Shown in pieces: positions 56,267-64,000 of a stretch of DNA of 64,000 bases. The notes under the pieces are model-generated. The model was not told the DNA's origin. It saw nothing but the letters and a program-made list of their open reading frames with translations, and searched no databases. Positions within the stretch are counted from its first letter, which is position 1, and each line of letters begins with the position of its first letter. The DNA is from Microcella alkaliphila (GTDB lineage Bacteria; Actinomycetota; Actinomycetes; Actinomycetales; Microbacteriaceae): contig NZ_AP017315.1 in assembly GCF_002355395.1 (NCBI RefSeq), forward strand, positions 186,001-250,000, written 5' to 3'. The translations under genes and the position numbers were made by a program.

Positions 56267-56300
56267 AAAAAAGCCCCCCGGTGTGAACCGAGGGGCTTTG
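56267..56300. terminator. Bidirectional terminator
   Basis: AAAGCCCC / GGGGCTTT arms, preceded by a run of A and followed by T residues, lie between the tRNAs (plus strand) and the minus-strand gene at 56314. Good for both directions. Confidence 0.85.
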
Positions 56301-56313
56301 TTCGATGAGGGGT

Positions 56314-56874
56314 CTAGGCGACGGGGGCCTCGACGGGCTCGTCCTCCACCCACAGGTCGTCGTCGGCGCGCAGCGTCTGGTAGGCCGCGTATGCGACGGC
56401 ACCCACGGCAATCACGCCCAGGGCGACCGCGATGTAGCGACCCGGGCCGGGGGTCGGCTTCACCTCGACGAGGCCCAGTCGCTGACCGGCGCGCGTGCCG
56501 AGTTCGCGGCTGGTGCGTGACGCCTCACGGATCGCAACGCGGCCGTTATCGCGCGCAACGTCGATGACGGCGAGCGTGGCTCCGATCGCCCCGGTCACGG
56601 CCGGCAGGATCGCGCGGTTCCAGGTCTGCCGCGAGTGGTCGGCTGCAGAACGGACAGCGCCCACACCCGCCTCCACCCCGGGCTGCAGTCGTTTCTCGTA
56701 GGTCGTCTTCACGCGGGGTGCGACGTCGCGCTTGGCGACCGCTCCCGCCTGGCGACTCGCCTCCTTCAGCACAGAGGCAGCGTGGTCGAGCACCTCGCGC
56801 TGTTCACTCCACAGGTCACCGGCCTCCCCGCGCAGCTTCTTCAGATTGCGGCGGCTCTTTCGAGACAGTCCCAT
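56314..56874 (-). CDS. Hypothetical membrane-anchored protein
   Basis: This 186-residue protein begins MGLSRKSRRNLKK after a perfect AAGGAGG site. The first 140 residues are helical and charged, with possible coiled-coil pairing, and a single C-terminal hydrophobic helix (YIAVALGVIAVGAVAYAAY) is followed by an acidic tail. It resembles DNA- or envelope-associated anchor proteins but I do not recognise the family. It is divergent from the cyclophilin gene. Confidence 0.7.
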   Translation of the reverse strand: MGLSRKSRRNLKKLRGEAGDLWSEQREVLDHAASVLKEASRQAGAVAKRDVAPRVKTTYEKRLQPGVEAGVGAVRSAADHSRQTWNRAILPAVTGAIGATLAVIDVARDNGRVAIREASRTSRELGTRAGQRLGLVEVKPTPGPGRYIAVALGVIAVGAVAYAAYQTLRADDDLWVEDEPVEAPVA

Positions 56875-57001
56875 GATCGGTCCTCCTTGTGGGTGGCGGG
56901 CGAAATGTCGGCTCCATCCTTTCACTGACTCGGAGTTTCCCCAACGGACGCCGACGGAATGCTCAGGAAGCGCGCATCCCGCACCGTGACAGAATTGCGG
57001 C

Positions 57002-57544
57002 ATGTCGATTCACACCGCTGTCGCAACCATCCACACGACCGAGGGCGACATTCGTGTCAACCTGTACGGCAACCACGCCCCGAAGACCGTCACAAACTTC
57101 GTGGGGCTCGCCACCGGCCAGATCGAATGGACGCACCCGGCGACCGGTCAGAAGACCACCGACCCGCTCTACAACGGCGTGATCTTCCACCGCATCATCA
57201 AAGACTTCATGCTGCAGGGGGGCGACCCACTCGGTCAGGGAATCGGCGGACCAGGCTACGAATTCGACGACGAGATCCACCCCGAGCTGCAGTTCACTGA
57301 GCCATACCTGCTCGCCATGGCGAACGCCGGTAAGCGTGGTGGCCGAGGAACCAATGGCTCGCAGTTCTTCATCACCACGGTGCCGACCACCTGGCTGAAC
57401 GGCAATCACACGATCTTCGGCGCCGTCGCCGACGACGAGTCGAAGAAGGTCGTCGACGCCATCGAGGCCGTGCCGACCGATGGCCGCGACAAGCCGCTGC
57501 AGGATGTCGTCATCACCAGCATCGAGGTCGCCGAGGTCGCGTGA
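57002..57544 (+). CDS. ppiA: Peptidyl-prolyl cis-trans isomerase (cyclophilin)
   Basis: This 180-residue cyclophilin has VTNFVGLATG, IFHRIIKDFMLQGGDP with the catalytic Arg, GTNGSQFFITT and NHTIFGAV. No signal peptide, so it is cytoplasmic. The gene usually sits here in actinobacterial origin clusters, just before a rhomboid gene whose start overlaps its stop. Confidence 0.95.
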   Translation: MSIHTAVATIHTTEGDIRVNLYGNHAPKTVTNFVGLATGQIEWTHPATGQKTTDPLYNGVIFHRIIKDFMLQGGDPLGQGIGGPGYEFDDEIHPELQFTEPYLLAMANAGKRGGRGTNGSQFFITTVPTTWLNGNHTIFGAVADDESKKVVDAIEAVPTDGRDKPLQDVVITSIEVAEVA

Positions 57545-58389
57545 CCGAACCCGCGCCCGGCGCCGGGGAGGCCGTCGACCCGAACGTCTGTTACCGGCAC
57601 CCCGGCCGGCGCTCGTTCGTGCTGTGCCAACGGTGCGGCCGCACCGTCTGTGGTGAGTGCCAAACGCCGGCCGCCGTCGGCGTGCAGTGCCCCGAGTGCG
57701 TGGCGCAGGCGCGCTCCACACTGCCGAGACAGAAGCCGGCGTACGTTCGCGCATTCCGCCGCGGTGGAGCGACGCCCGTCGTCACCTACACGATCCTCGC
57801 TATCACCCTCGGCGTCTTTGTTCTGCAATTGGTGACGGGAGGCGCCGTCACGCGGGCGCTCGGATACGCCCCACCACTCACCCCCATCGAGCCGTGGCGC
57901 ATGCTGACGGTGGCCCTGGTGCACAGCCCAAGTTCGTTCTTCCACATCCTGTTCAACATGTACGCCCTGTTCGTGCTGGGCCCTCTGCTGGAACAGCTCG
58001 TCGGGCGAGCGCGGTTCCTCGTCGTGTACGTGGTGAGCACCTTCGCCGGCTCGGTCGCCGTCTTGTGGCTGGCGCCGCTCACGTTCGTGGTGGGCGCATC
58101 CGGCGCGATCTTCGGTCTCTTCGGTGCCTTCTTCGTCATCCAGCGACGGCTGGGCGGCAACACCGTGCAGCTCATGGTGATTCTCGGCATCAACCTGGCA
58201 CTGGGATTCGTGGTTCCCGGCATCTCGTGGCAGGCGCACGTCGGTGGCCTGCTCGGTGGCGCGGTCGTCGCCCTCATCATGGTGCGCACCCGCAGGCGCG
58301 ACCAGCAGGTGCTGCAGGGCGTGCTCATCGCCGTGTTCGGCGCCCTGCTCGTGGCCAGTACGGTGCTGCGGTTTTCCGGCCTCGGGTAG
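57541..58389 (+). CDS. Rhomboid family intramembrane serine protease
   Basis: This 282-residue membrane protease has a cytoplasmic N-terminus with a treble-clef-like zinc finger (Cys17, His20, Cys29, Cys32, Cys37, Cys40, Cys50, Cys53), then six helices. The catalytic Ser is in GASGAIFGLFG and the His in WQAHVGGLLGG; FHILFNMYALFVLG is the first-loop motif. It begins with GTG in the cyclophilin stop. Substrates are unknown. Confidence 0.92.
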   Translation: MTEPAPGAGEAVDPNVCYRHPGRRSFVLCQRCGRTVCGECQTPAAVGVQCPECVAQARSTLPRQKPAYVRAFRRGGATPVVTYTILAITLGVFVLQLVTGGAVTRALGYAPPLTPIEPWRMLTVALVHSPSSFFHILFNMYALFVLGPLLEQLVGRARFLVVYVVSTFAGSVAVLWLAPLTFVVGASGAIFGLFGAFFVIQRRLGGNTVQLMVILGINLALGFVVPGISWQAHVGGLLGGAVVALIMVRTRRRDQQVLQGVLIAVFGALLVASTVLRFSGLG

Positions 58390-58397
58390 GCGAACGG

Positions 58398-58406
58398 TTA
58401 TCCACA
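58398..58406. promoter_or_regulatory. Exact DnaA box downstream of the rhomboid gene
   Basis: TTATCCACA is an exact DnaA box in the 103-bp gap between the rhomboid and crgA genes; ATCCACA follows at 58412-58418. It may be a titration site. Confidence 0.5.
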
Positions 58407-58448
58407 GCCCCATCCACAGTGGGGATAAGAATCACAGCCGTGTCATTC

Positions 58449-58467
58449 CACCCCCTTTTCGGGGGTG
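58449..58467. terminator. Hairpin between convergent genes
   Basis: CACCCCC / GGGGGTG arms around TTTTC lie between the convergent rhomboid and crgA genes. No long T-tract, so a weak terminator. Confidence 0.45.
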
Positions 58468-58492
58468 ATTGCGCAGCCGTGGAGAAGCGCGG

Positions 58493-58735
58493 CTAGCGCC
58501 AGCGAGTGGTCATCAAGAAGCCGATGAACATGATGCCGAAGCCGACCATGATGTTCCACGGGCCGATCGCCGCAATCGGTAACGCCGACGCGCTCACGTA
58601 GTAGGTGATGATCCAGATGAGGCCAAGCAGCATGAAGCCGAACATCACCGGCTTGAACCACACCGGGTTGGGGGCGTCGGCGCCGCTGCGGGCGTTGTTG
58701 GGGTTCTCAGCGTCGCGCGCAGTCGTCCGTGCCAT
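58493..58735 (-). CDS. crgA: Cell division protein CrgA
   Basis: This 80-residue protein has two transmembrane helices (MFGFMLLGLIWIITYYV and WNIMVGFGIMFIGFLM) after a short polar N-terminus, ending TTRWR, the pattern of actinobacterial CrgA, which works with FtsZ and penicillin-binding proteins. ATG 58735 fits the family length; the longer frame is upstream noise. Confidence 0.93.
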   Translation of the reverse strand: MARTTARDAENPNNARSGADAPNPVWFKPVMFGFMLLGLIWIITYYVSASALPIAAIGPWNIMVGFGIMFIGFLMTTRWR

Positions 58736-58821
58736 GCCCCGCAGTCTACCCGGCACAGCCCGCCAATTTCGTGGATGCTCGGGGCCGGGCCGCGTAAAGG
58801 TCGCGCGCCTACAATGAAGCG

Positions 58822-59649
58822 GTGACCGACAGCATCCCGAACGATGCGGCGTACCGTCCACGCGACGGGCGCCGGATGCGTCCTGGGCGTTCGCGACGCC
58901 GACTCAGTGTCGTGGGAGTGTTCGGGGAGCTACTCATCACCGCCGGTGTCGTCGTCATGCTCTTTCTCGGCTGGTACGTGTGGCTGAACGACATCATCGC
59001 CGGCGCCCAACAGCAAAACGCCGCCTCCGAGGTGCAAGAGCAGTTGCGCGCGGAGTTCGAACGCGACAGGGCCGAGTCACCTGACGAGCCGAGCGAACCG
59101 CGCGAACCGGGCGAGCCCGCCGTCACCGCCGCCCCTCCCGAGGGGGAGGCCTTTGGCACGCTCATCGTTCCGCGCTTCGGCGACAGCTACGTGCGCACGA
59201 TCGCCTCGGGTGTCGACCTTCAGACGGTCCTGAACAACCCGCGTCTCGGTGTTGGGCATTACATGGAGACGCAGATGCCGGGGGAGCTCGGCAACGTGGC
59301 CCTCGCCGCTCACCGCACCACCTACGGGGCTCCCTTCGCCGATATCGCTGAACTCCGCGTGGGTGACCGGATCTACGTCGAGACCCGAGACGGCTGGTAC
59401 GAGTACGTTTTCCGGAACCTCGAATACGTGTGGCCGACGGCTGTACAGGTGCTTGAGCCTGTACCGCAAGCGCCGCAGGTCGAGGCGAACGAGCGCTACC
59501 TGACGCTCACCAGCTGCAACCCGCGATTCTCGGCGGCCGAACGCATCATCGCCTACGCCGTGTTCGAGACCTGGTACCCGCGCGAGGATGGCCCCCCGGC
59601 TGAGATCTCGGGCCTGACGCAGGCGGCCGCAGCGCCGACGATCGGTTAG
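58822..59649 (+). CDS. srtE: Class E sortase
   Basis: This 275-residue sortase has an N-terminal membrane anchor (LLITAGVVVMLFLGWYVW), a proline- and glutamate-rich linker, and a sortase domain with the catalytic His in NVALAAHRTTYG, Cys in YLTLTSCNPRFS, and Arg in the following stretch. Class E enzymes anchor surface proteins with LAxTG-type signals. It starts with GTG, divergent from crgA. Confidence 0.92.
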   Translation: MTDSIPNDAAYRPRDGRRMRPGRSRRRLSVVGVFGELLITAGVVVMLFLGWYVWLNDIIAGAQQQNAASEVQEQLRAEFERDRAESPDEPSEPREPGEPAVTAAPPEGEAFGTLIVPRFGDSYVRTIASGVDLQTVLNNPRLGVGHYMETQMPGELGNVALAAHRTTYGAPFADIAELRVGDRIYVETRDGWYEYVFRNLEYVWPTAVQVLEPVPQAPQVEANERYLTLTSCNPRFSAAERIIAYAVFETWYPREDGPPAEISGLTQAAAAPTIG

Positions 59650-59658
59650 GCGCCGCAC

Positions 59659-59817
59659 ATGTACGCAGCCCTCTGGCGTATCCTGCCCGGACCCCCCTGG
59701 GTGCGGGTGATCATCCTTCTCGTGCTCGCCACCGCAGTGCTCGCCGCTCTCGTTCAATGGGTGTTCCCCTGGGCGGCCGACACCTTCCTTCCCCAAGAAT
59801 CCACCGTGGAGCAGTGA
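59659..59817 (+). CDS. Small membrane protein
   Basis: This 52-residue protein starts MYAALWRILPGPPWVRVI, has one hydrophobic helix (ILLVLATAVLAALVQWVF), and ends with a short acidic tail. It lies between the sortase (9 bp after) and the glutamine amidotransferase (2 bp before), which makes it likely to be real despite its length. Similar small proteins occur at this place in related genomes, to my knowledge; no function is known. Confidence 0.75.
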   Translation: MYAALWRILPGPPWVRVIILLVLATAVLAALVQWVFPWAADTFLPQESTVEQ

Positions 59818-59819
59818 CC

Positions 59820-60470
59820 GTGCGCGTTCTCGTCATCGACAACTACGACAGCTTCGTGTACACGCTCGACGGGTACCTGCAGCAGCTCGGCGCCGAAACA
59901 ACGGTGTTGCGCAATGACGCCGTCTCCACTGACGCTGTGGCCGAGCTCATCGCCGACTACGACGCGGTGCTCGTCTCGCCCGGCCCCGGTAACCCCGCCG
60001 AGGCGGGTATCTCAATCGCCGCTGTACACGCCGCCATCGCCGCCGCCAAGCCCCTTCTGGGGGTGTGCCTGGGCCATCAGGCGATCGCGGAGGCGCTCGG
60101 AGGCGTCGTCACGCACGCCGAAGAGCTCATGCACGGCAAGACGTCGCAGGTCGTGCACGACGGGGATGCGCTGTTCGACGGTGTGCCCGAGAGCTTCCGC
60201 GCCACGCGCTATCACTCGCTCGCGGTCGTCGACGGAACGGTGCCCGACGACCTGGTCGTCACGGCGCGCACGGAGGGCGGCGTCATCATGGGAGTGCGGC
60301 ATCGTTCCGCGCCCGTTCACGGCGTGCAGTTCCACCCCGAGTCGGTGCTCACCGAAGGCGGCTACCGGATGCTCGGCAACTGGCTCGCTGAGGCGGGACT
60401 TCCCGAGGCGGCTGAGACCGCCCGCGGCCTGAGCCCGCTCATGTCGAGCGACGCGGCTGCGGGCGCGTAG
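59820..60470 (+). CDS. pabA: Anthranilate/aminodeoxychorismate synthase glutamine amidotransferase component
   Basis: This 216-residue class I amidotransferase has VLVIDNYDSFVYTL, the catalytic Cys in LLGVCLGHQAIAEALGG, and the His/Glu pair in GVQFHPESVLTEGG. It supplies ammonia for p-aminobenzoate or anthranilate. Placement next to pknB suggests the PabA-type gene usual here. GTG 59820 overlaps no other start. Confidence 0.9.
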   Translation: MRVLVIDNYDSFVYTLDGYLQQLGAETTVLRNDAVSTDAVAELIADYDAVLVSPGPGNPAEAGISIAAVHAAIAAAKPLLGVCLGHQAIAEALGGVVTHAEELMHGKTSQVVHDGDALFDGVPESFRATRYHSLAVVDGTVPDDLVVTARTEGGVIMGVRHRSAPVHGVQFHPESVLTEGGYRMLGNWLAEAGLPEAAETARGLSPLMSSDAAAGA

Positions 60471-60484
60471 CGACTTCTCGAGCG

Positions 60485-62215
60485 TCAGCCGTCGCTGCCG
60501 CCCCCGGCCGCTCCGCTGCAGTACACGAGGGTGATCGGCGACGACTGTGGTTGGTCGCCCGGCGGGAGAGACTGCCCGACGACGATGGCGCCCTGGCAGC
60601 CGCCGTCGGCCTGCACCGTCACTTGAAGCCCAAGGTTGCGGGCCTGCGCCGTCGCGTCCCCGATGGGGAGGTTGCGCAGGTCGGGAACCGACACGAGGCC
60701 GTTAGAGATCGTGAGGTTCACGATGTCGCCCTCGCGCAGCTGAACACCGGTGTCGGGGTCGGTGCGAATGACGACGTTCGCACGAATCGTGCCCGAGTTC
60801 TCGCTCGTGACCGTGCCGACCACGAGACCGCGCGACTCAATTTGCGCCGTCGCGGCGGCGATGTCGAGGTTGCGTACGTCGGGCATTTGCACGCGTGCGG
60901 CGCCCGAGGACACGAAGACGCGGATCTCCTGACCCGGCGACACCGAGATGCCGGGACTCGGCTCGGTGCGCAGAATCAGGCCTTCATCCTCGGCCGTTCC
61001 CGTCTCCTGGATGGCGGACACCCGCAGGTTCTCGTCGATAAGAATCGCCTCACCGTCTTCGAAAGCGAGACCCACCACGTCGGGCACCTCGACGGCAACG
61101 GTTCCGACGAGCCCTCCGTCGCGGTCGAGGGTGAACGCCCAGAAGAGTACGGCGGCGATCAGCACGGCGACGACGACGATGCCCGACCAGATCCAGGCGA
61201 CGGGGGGTCGGCTCTGCGTGCGTGTACGGCGGTCGTCATCGTCGATGGTCAGCTGCCGCATGGCGGCCTCCGTTCCGGCGGTCGCCTGCGGGTTGACGCC
61301 GAACAGCGACATCGTCGGGTCGTTGTCTGAGTCGGTGCGGCGCGGCGGGACTTGTCCGGCCGCGGCAGCCGAGAGGTCGGCCCGAAACTCCGCTGCCGTT
61401 TGGAAGCGCTGGAATCGGTCTTTTGCGAGGGCGTGCATGACAACGGCGTCGAGGGCCGGCGAGACGGCAGGGTTCAGGCTGCTCGGCGTCGGCGGAACCT
61501 CACTCACGTGCTGGTAGGCGACGGCGACGGGCGAGTCACCTCGGAAGGGCGGGCGCCCCGTGAGCAGCTCGAACAACACGACGCCCGTCGAGTAGAGGTC
61601 GGTGCGAGCATCCACGGTTTCGCCGCGGGCCTGCTCGGGCGAGAAGTACTGCGCCGTGCCGAGGATCGTGGAGGTCTGCGCGACCGTCGCGGACGAGTCG
61701 GAGATCGCGCGGGCGATACCGAAGTCCATGACCTTCACCTGGCCGGTGGCGGTCACCATGATGTTGCCGGGCTTCACGTCGCGGTGCACGACACCCGCCC
61801 GGTGCGAATACTCGAGCGCGGTCAGCACCTGCTCGATGATCTGCGACGCCTCGGCCGCGGGCAGCGGACCGTCGAGCACCATGTCTTTCAAAAGGCGCCC
61901 GTCGACGTGCTCCATGACGATGAACGGGATGACCGTTTCGCTCCCGTCGGCCTCGCGCCGCACCTCTTCGCCGGCATCGAACACGCGGACGATCGTGGGA
62001 TGCGCCATACGTGCGGCGGCCTGAGCCTCCTGGCGGAATCGGGTGCGGAACACCGGGTCGGAGGCGAGCGACGATTTCAAGAGCTTGACGGCGACACGGC
62101 GGCCGAGCCGGGCATCCGTCGCGATGTGCACGTCGGACATGCCCCCGCGGCCGATGAGCGCACCGAGCTCGTAGCGGCCCGCGATCAGGCGGGTGCCGGG
62201 GGTGGTGCTGTCCAT
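60485..62215 (-). CDS. pknB: PASTA-domain Ser/Thr protein kinase
   Basis: This 576-residue kinase has the N-terminal domain (GRYELGALIGRGGMSDVH; Lys44 in RVAVKLL; VVHRDVKPGNIM; VMDFGIA), a transmembrane helix (about residues 345-365), and three extracellular PASTA units starting VPDVVGLAFEDG, MPDVRNLDIAAA and VPDLRNLPIGDA. PASTA domains sense cell-wall fragments. It follows the pknA gene on the same strand (minus), 124 bp apart. Confidence 0.95.
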   Translation of the reverse strand: MDSTTPGTRLIAGRYELGALIGRGGMSDVHIATDARLGRRVAVKLLKSSLASDPVFRTRFRQEAQAAARMAHPTIVRVFDAGEEVRREADGSETVIPFIVMEHVDGRLLKDMVLDGPLPAAEASQIIEQVLTALEYSHRAGVVHRDVKPGNIMVTATGQVKVMDFGIARAISDSSATVAQTSTILGTAQYFSPEQARGETVDARTDLYSTGVVLFELLTGRPPFRGDSPVAVAYQHVSEVPPTPSSLNPAVSPALDAVVMHALAKDRFQRFQTAAEFRADLSAAAAGQVPPRRTDSDNDPTMSLFGVNPQATAGTEAAMRQLTIDDDDRRTRTQSRPPVAWIWSGIVVVAVLIAAVLFWAFTLDRDGGLVGTVAVEVPDVVGLAFEDGEAILIDENLRVSAIQETGTAEDEGLILRTEPSPGISVSPGQEIRVFVSSGAARVQMPDVRNLDIAAATAQIESRGLVVGTVTSENSGTIRANVVIRTDPDTGVQLREGDIVNLTISNGLVSVPDLRNLPIGDATAQARNLGLQVTVQADGGCQGAIVVGQSLPPGDQPQSSPITLVYCSGAAGGGSDG

Positions 62216-62339
62216 CGGGGTCCGTTTCGTTGCGGGGGAAATCGTCGTTAGTGAGTGTAGGCGGATGCGCGGCTCACCACCGCTCCGGGTCCTCCCGGAG
62301 CGGTATCGGCTCGGTAACGCCCGCCGCTATTCCTCGTCG

Positions 62340-64000
62340 TCAGGGTCGGGGCTCGGACTCGGCGTCGGGGCTCGGACTCGGCGTCGGGCTCGGACTCGGC
62401 GTCGGGCTCGGACTCGGCGCTGGCTCTTGAATCGGAACCGCGAGCTCGTTCGACCTCTCGGACTGCAGATCACCGCACAGGGCGATGTACGTCACTCTCA
62501 ACTGGCCGCCGTTGTCGAGCCGAACCTGCAGGCTGTTCGTCCCGGCGGGAATCGGGTTGCTTTGCTGGGGTGTACCGCCGACCAGGGTGACGTTGTAGCC
62601 CGACAGTGTGAAGCCGGCGGGACAACTCGTGTACGAGGGCCACGACAGCGTGACGGTCGACCCACCGATGTAGGGGCCGCTCCCGGGGTTGATCGCGAGA
62701 TTCGCCGGTTGCGGAGGCGTAGGTACCGCCGTGTAGAACGTCACGCGGATCGTCTGGCCTTCCGTGACCAGGCCCGTTTGGTTGATGCGGTACGACAGGC
62801 CGACCTGGTCTTGGCTGGGTGCGGGGTTTCCGTCCTGTGCGTCGAGGATCAACCCCAGCTCGTCGAAGCGGCGCTGCACTTCGTCGCGGCTGAGTCCGAG
62901 GAATTCCTCCTCCGTGATGCGGATCTCCTCCGGCTCGTCACTGGGCTCGGGACTCGCGTCCGTCACCGTCGGAGTGGGAGACGCTGGCGGCTCGATCGGT
63001 TCGTCGCTCGGCTGCGCGAGCACGGCGATGATGGCGCCGATGATCAGCACGACGAGCAGTCCGATGAGCGCGATGAGCGGCCAGGTCCAGGGGCTGCGCT
63101 TCTTCTTCGCCGCGGCAGCGCCGGCAGCGGCGGCGCCGGCGGCGGCCCCGGCGCCCATGCTCGGCAGCACGCGCGTGGTTTCATCGTTGCCCGCAGCACT
63201 CGGCATGACCCGGGTCGCATCGAGCACCTCGGTGGCGGCAAGTCCGGCGACGGCGGGAACGATCGCGGCCGCGCCGCCGACGTCCCCGCGACGCAGGGCC
63301 TGTGCGGCCCGCGCGAAGTGCTGAGCACTCGCGGGACGCTCGGCCGGCTTCTTCGCGATCGCCGACATGACGAGGTTGCGCACCGGCTCGGGGACCGAGA
63401 CGGGAAGCTCGGGCGGCGCATCGTTGATCTGCGCCATCGCGATGGCGACCTGCGATTCACCGGTGAACGGACGACGGCCAGCAAGGGCCTCGTACGCCAC
63501 AATGCCGAGCGAGTACACGTCGGTCGACGGGCTGGCGGACTGACCGCTCGCCTGCTCGGGCGACAGGTACTGCACGGTGCCCATTACCTGACCCGTCGCG
63601 GTCAAGGGCACCTGGTCGGCGATGCGGGCGATGCCGAAGTCGGTGATCTTGACACGGCCGTCGGGCGTGATCAGCAGGTTGCCGGGCTTGATGTCGCGGT
63701 GAACGAGCCCAGCCTGGTGGGCGGCGTGCAACGCGGATGCCGTCTGCGCGACGATGTCGAGCACCTGATCGCTCGAGAGGGTGCGTTCGCGCTCCAGGAT
63801 CGTCGAGAGCGCTTCGCCGGGAACAAGTTCCATGACGAGGAAGGCGCTGCCCTCCTCCTCGCCGTAGTCGTAGACGTTGGCGATGCCCTCGTGGTTGACG
63901 AGGGCCGCGTGACGCGCCTCCGCGCGGAAACGCTCGAGGAACCCCGGGTCACCCAGGTACTCGTCCTTCAGGATCTTGATGGCGACGGTTCGGCCGATGA
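62340..64000 (-). CDS. pknA: Ser/Thr protein kinase (PknA-like), N-terminus cut by window edge
   Basis: The minus strand is open from the right edge, starting IGRTVAIKILKDEYLG with the catalytic Lys, and continuing VHRDIKPGNLLI, ITDFGIARI and the remaining kinase motifs, so about 550 residues are visible. After the kinase come a transmembrane helix (about 290 residues before the end), one PASTA-like unit, and an Ig/Fn3-like domain starting near PANLAINPGSGPYIGG. It ends in a repetitive Pro-Ser-Pro-Thr tail. Kinases with this extracellular pattern are less common than pure PASTA forms. Confidence 0.92.
   Translation of the reverse strand, partial: IGRTVAIKILKDEYLGDPGFLERFRAEARHAALVNHEGIANVYDYGEEEGSAFLVMELVPGEALSTILERERTLSSDQVLDIVAQTASALHAAHQAGLVHRDIKPGNLLITPDGRVKITDFGIARIADQVPLTATGQVMGTVQYLSPEQASGQSASPSTDVYSLGIVAYEALAGRRPFTGESQVAIAMAQINDAPPELPVSVPEPVRNLVMSAIAKKPAERPASAQHFARAAQALRRGDVGGAAAIVPAVAGLAATEVLDATRVMPSAAGNDETTRVLPSMGAGAAAGAAAAGAAAAKKKRSPWTWPLIALIGLLVVLIIGAIIAVLAQPSDEPIEPPASPTPTVTDASPEPSDEPEEIRITEEEFLGLSRDEVQRRFDELGLILDAQDGNPAPSQDQVGLSYRINQTGLVTEGQTIRVTFYTAVPTPPQPANLAINPGSGPYIGGSTVTLSWPSYTSCPAGFTLSGYNVTLVGGTPQQSNPIPAGTNSLQVRLDNGGQLRVTYIALCGDLQSERSNELAVPIQEPAPSPSPTPSPSPTPSPSPDAESEPRP
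62345..62420. repeat. Short tandem repeat in the kinase tail
   Basis: A GCTCGGACTCGGCGTCGG-type unit of 18 bp recurs here and encodes the Pro-Ser-Pro-Ser-Pro-Thr tail of the PknA-like kinase. Such repeats can vary in copy number. Confidence 0.8.

Noticed and set aside
62345..62420. CRISPR-like short repeats
   Set aside because: The 18-bp repeats are in frame and encode the Pro-Ser-Thr tail of the kinase.

Overview
The window is about 64 kb of high-GC chromosome centred on the replication origin of an actinobacterium. The order rpmH-dnaA-dnaN-recF-DUF721-gyrB-gyrA-DUF3566-tRNA-Ile-tRNA-Ala, the parAB-rsmG-jag-yidC-yidD-rnpA cluster, CrgA, a class E sortase, and the trpG/pabA-pknB-pknA cluster point to Micrococcales, most likely Microbacteriaceae. 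That placement is inferred from gene content and order, not from a database search.

Layout. (1) 1-12.65 kb is a carbohydrate region: a LacI regulator cut by the window edge, an ABC sugar importer (binding protein and two permeases), a KDG kinase and a KDPG aldolase. It continues with an IclR regulator, glycerol dehydrogenase, an aquaglyceroporin, a zinc alcohol dehydrogenase, a two-gene GMC dehydrogenase and a YbhB-like protein. Together these suggest uptake and Entner-Doudoroff-type breakdown of a sugar acid, plus polyol oxidation. (2) 12.6-26.6 kb is an accessory island: a decayed toxin-antitoxin pair, hypothetical genes, a metallophosphoesterase, a compact Tn7-like transposition operon on the minus strand (tnsA, a small TnsB-N-terminal look-alike, tnsB, tnsC, tniQ, two small genes), a winged-helix protein and a large membrane-anchored YobI-like P-loop ATPase. 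(3) 26.6-44.2 kb is core: dnaB, rplI-rpsR-ssb-rpsF, cca, DUF6049, murJ, trxB-trxA, an aminotransferase, a Ddl-like ATP-grasp protein, parB-parA with two parS sites, rsmG, jag, yidC, yidD, rnpA and rpmH. (4) 44.2-56.2 kb is the origin: dnaA, an IS110-family element sitting between dnaA and dnaN, residual DnaA boxes and an AT-rich stretch, then dnaN-recF-DciA-gyrB-gyrA-DUF3566 and two tRNAs. The tRNA-Ala is followed by a 25-bp copy of its own 3' end. (5) 56.2-64 kb: a membrane-anchored small protein, cyclophilin, rhomboid protease, CrgA, sortase, a 52-residue membrane protein, a glutamine amidotransferase and two Ser/Thr kinases, the second cut by the right edge.

The most interesting points are the Tn7-like operon with its TnsB-head paralogue, the nested palindrome in the divergent tnsA / winged-helix promoter region, the IS110 insertion in oriC with a candidate guide-RNA region, the YobI-like ATPase next to the transposon, and the DnaA-box cluster upstream of dnaB. 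Transposon termini could not be defined by eye.
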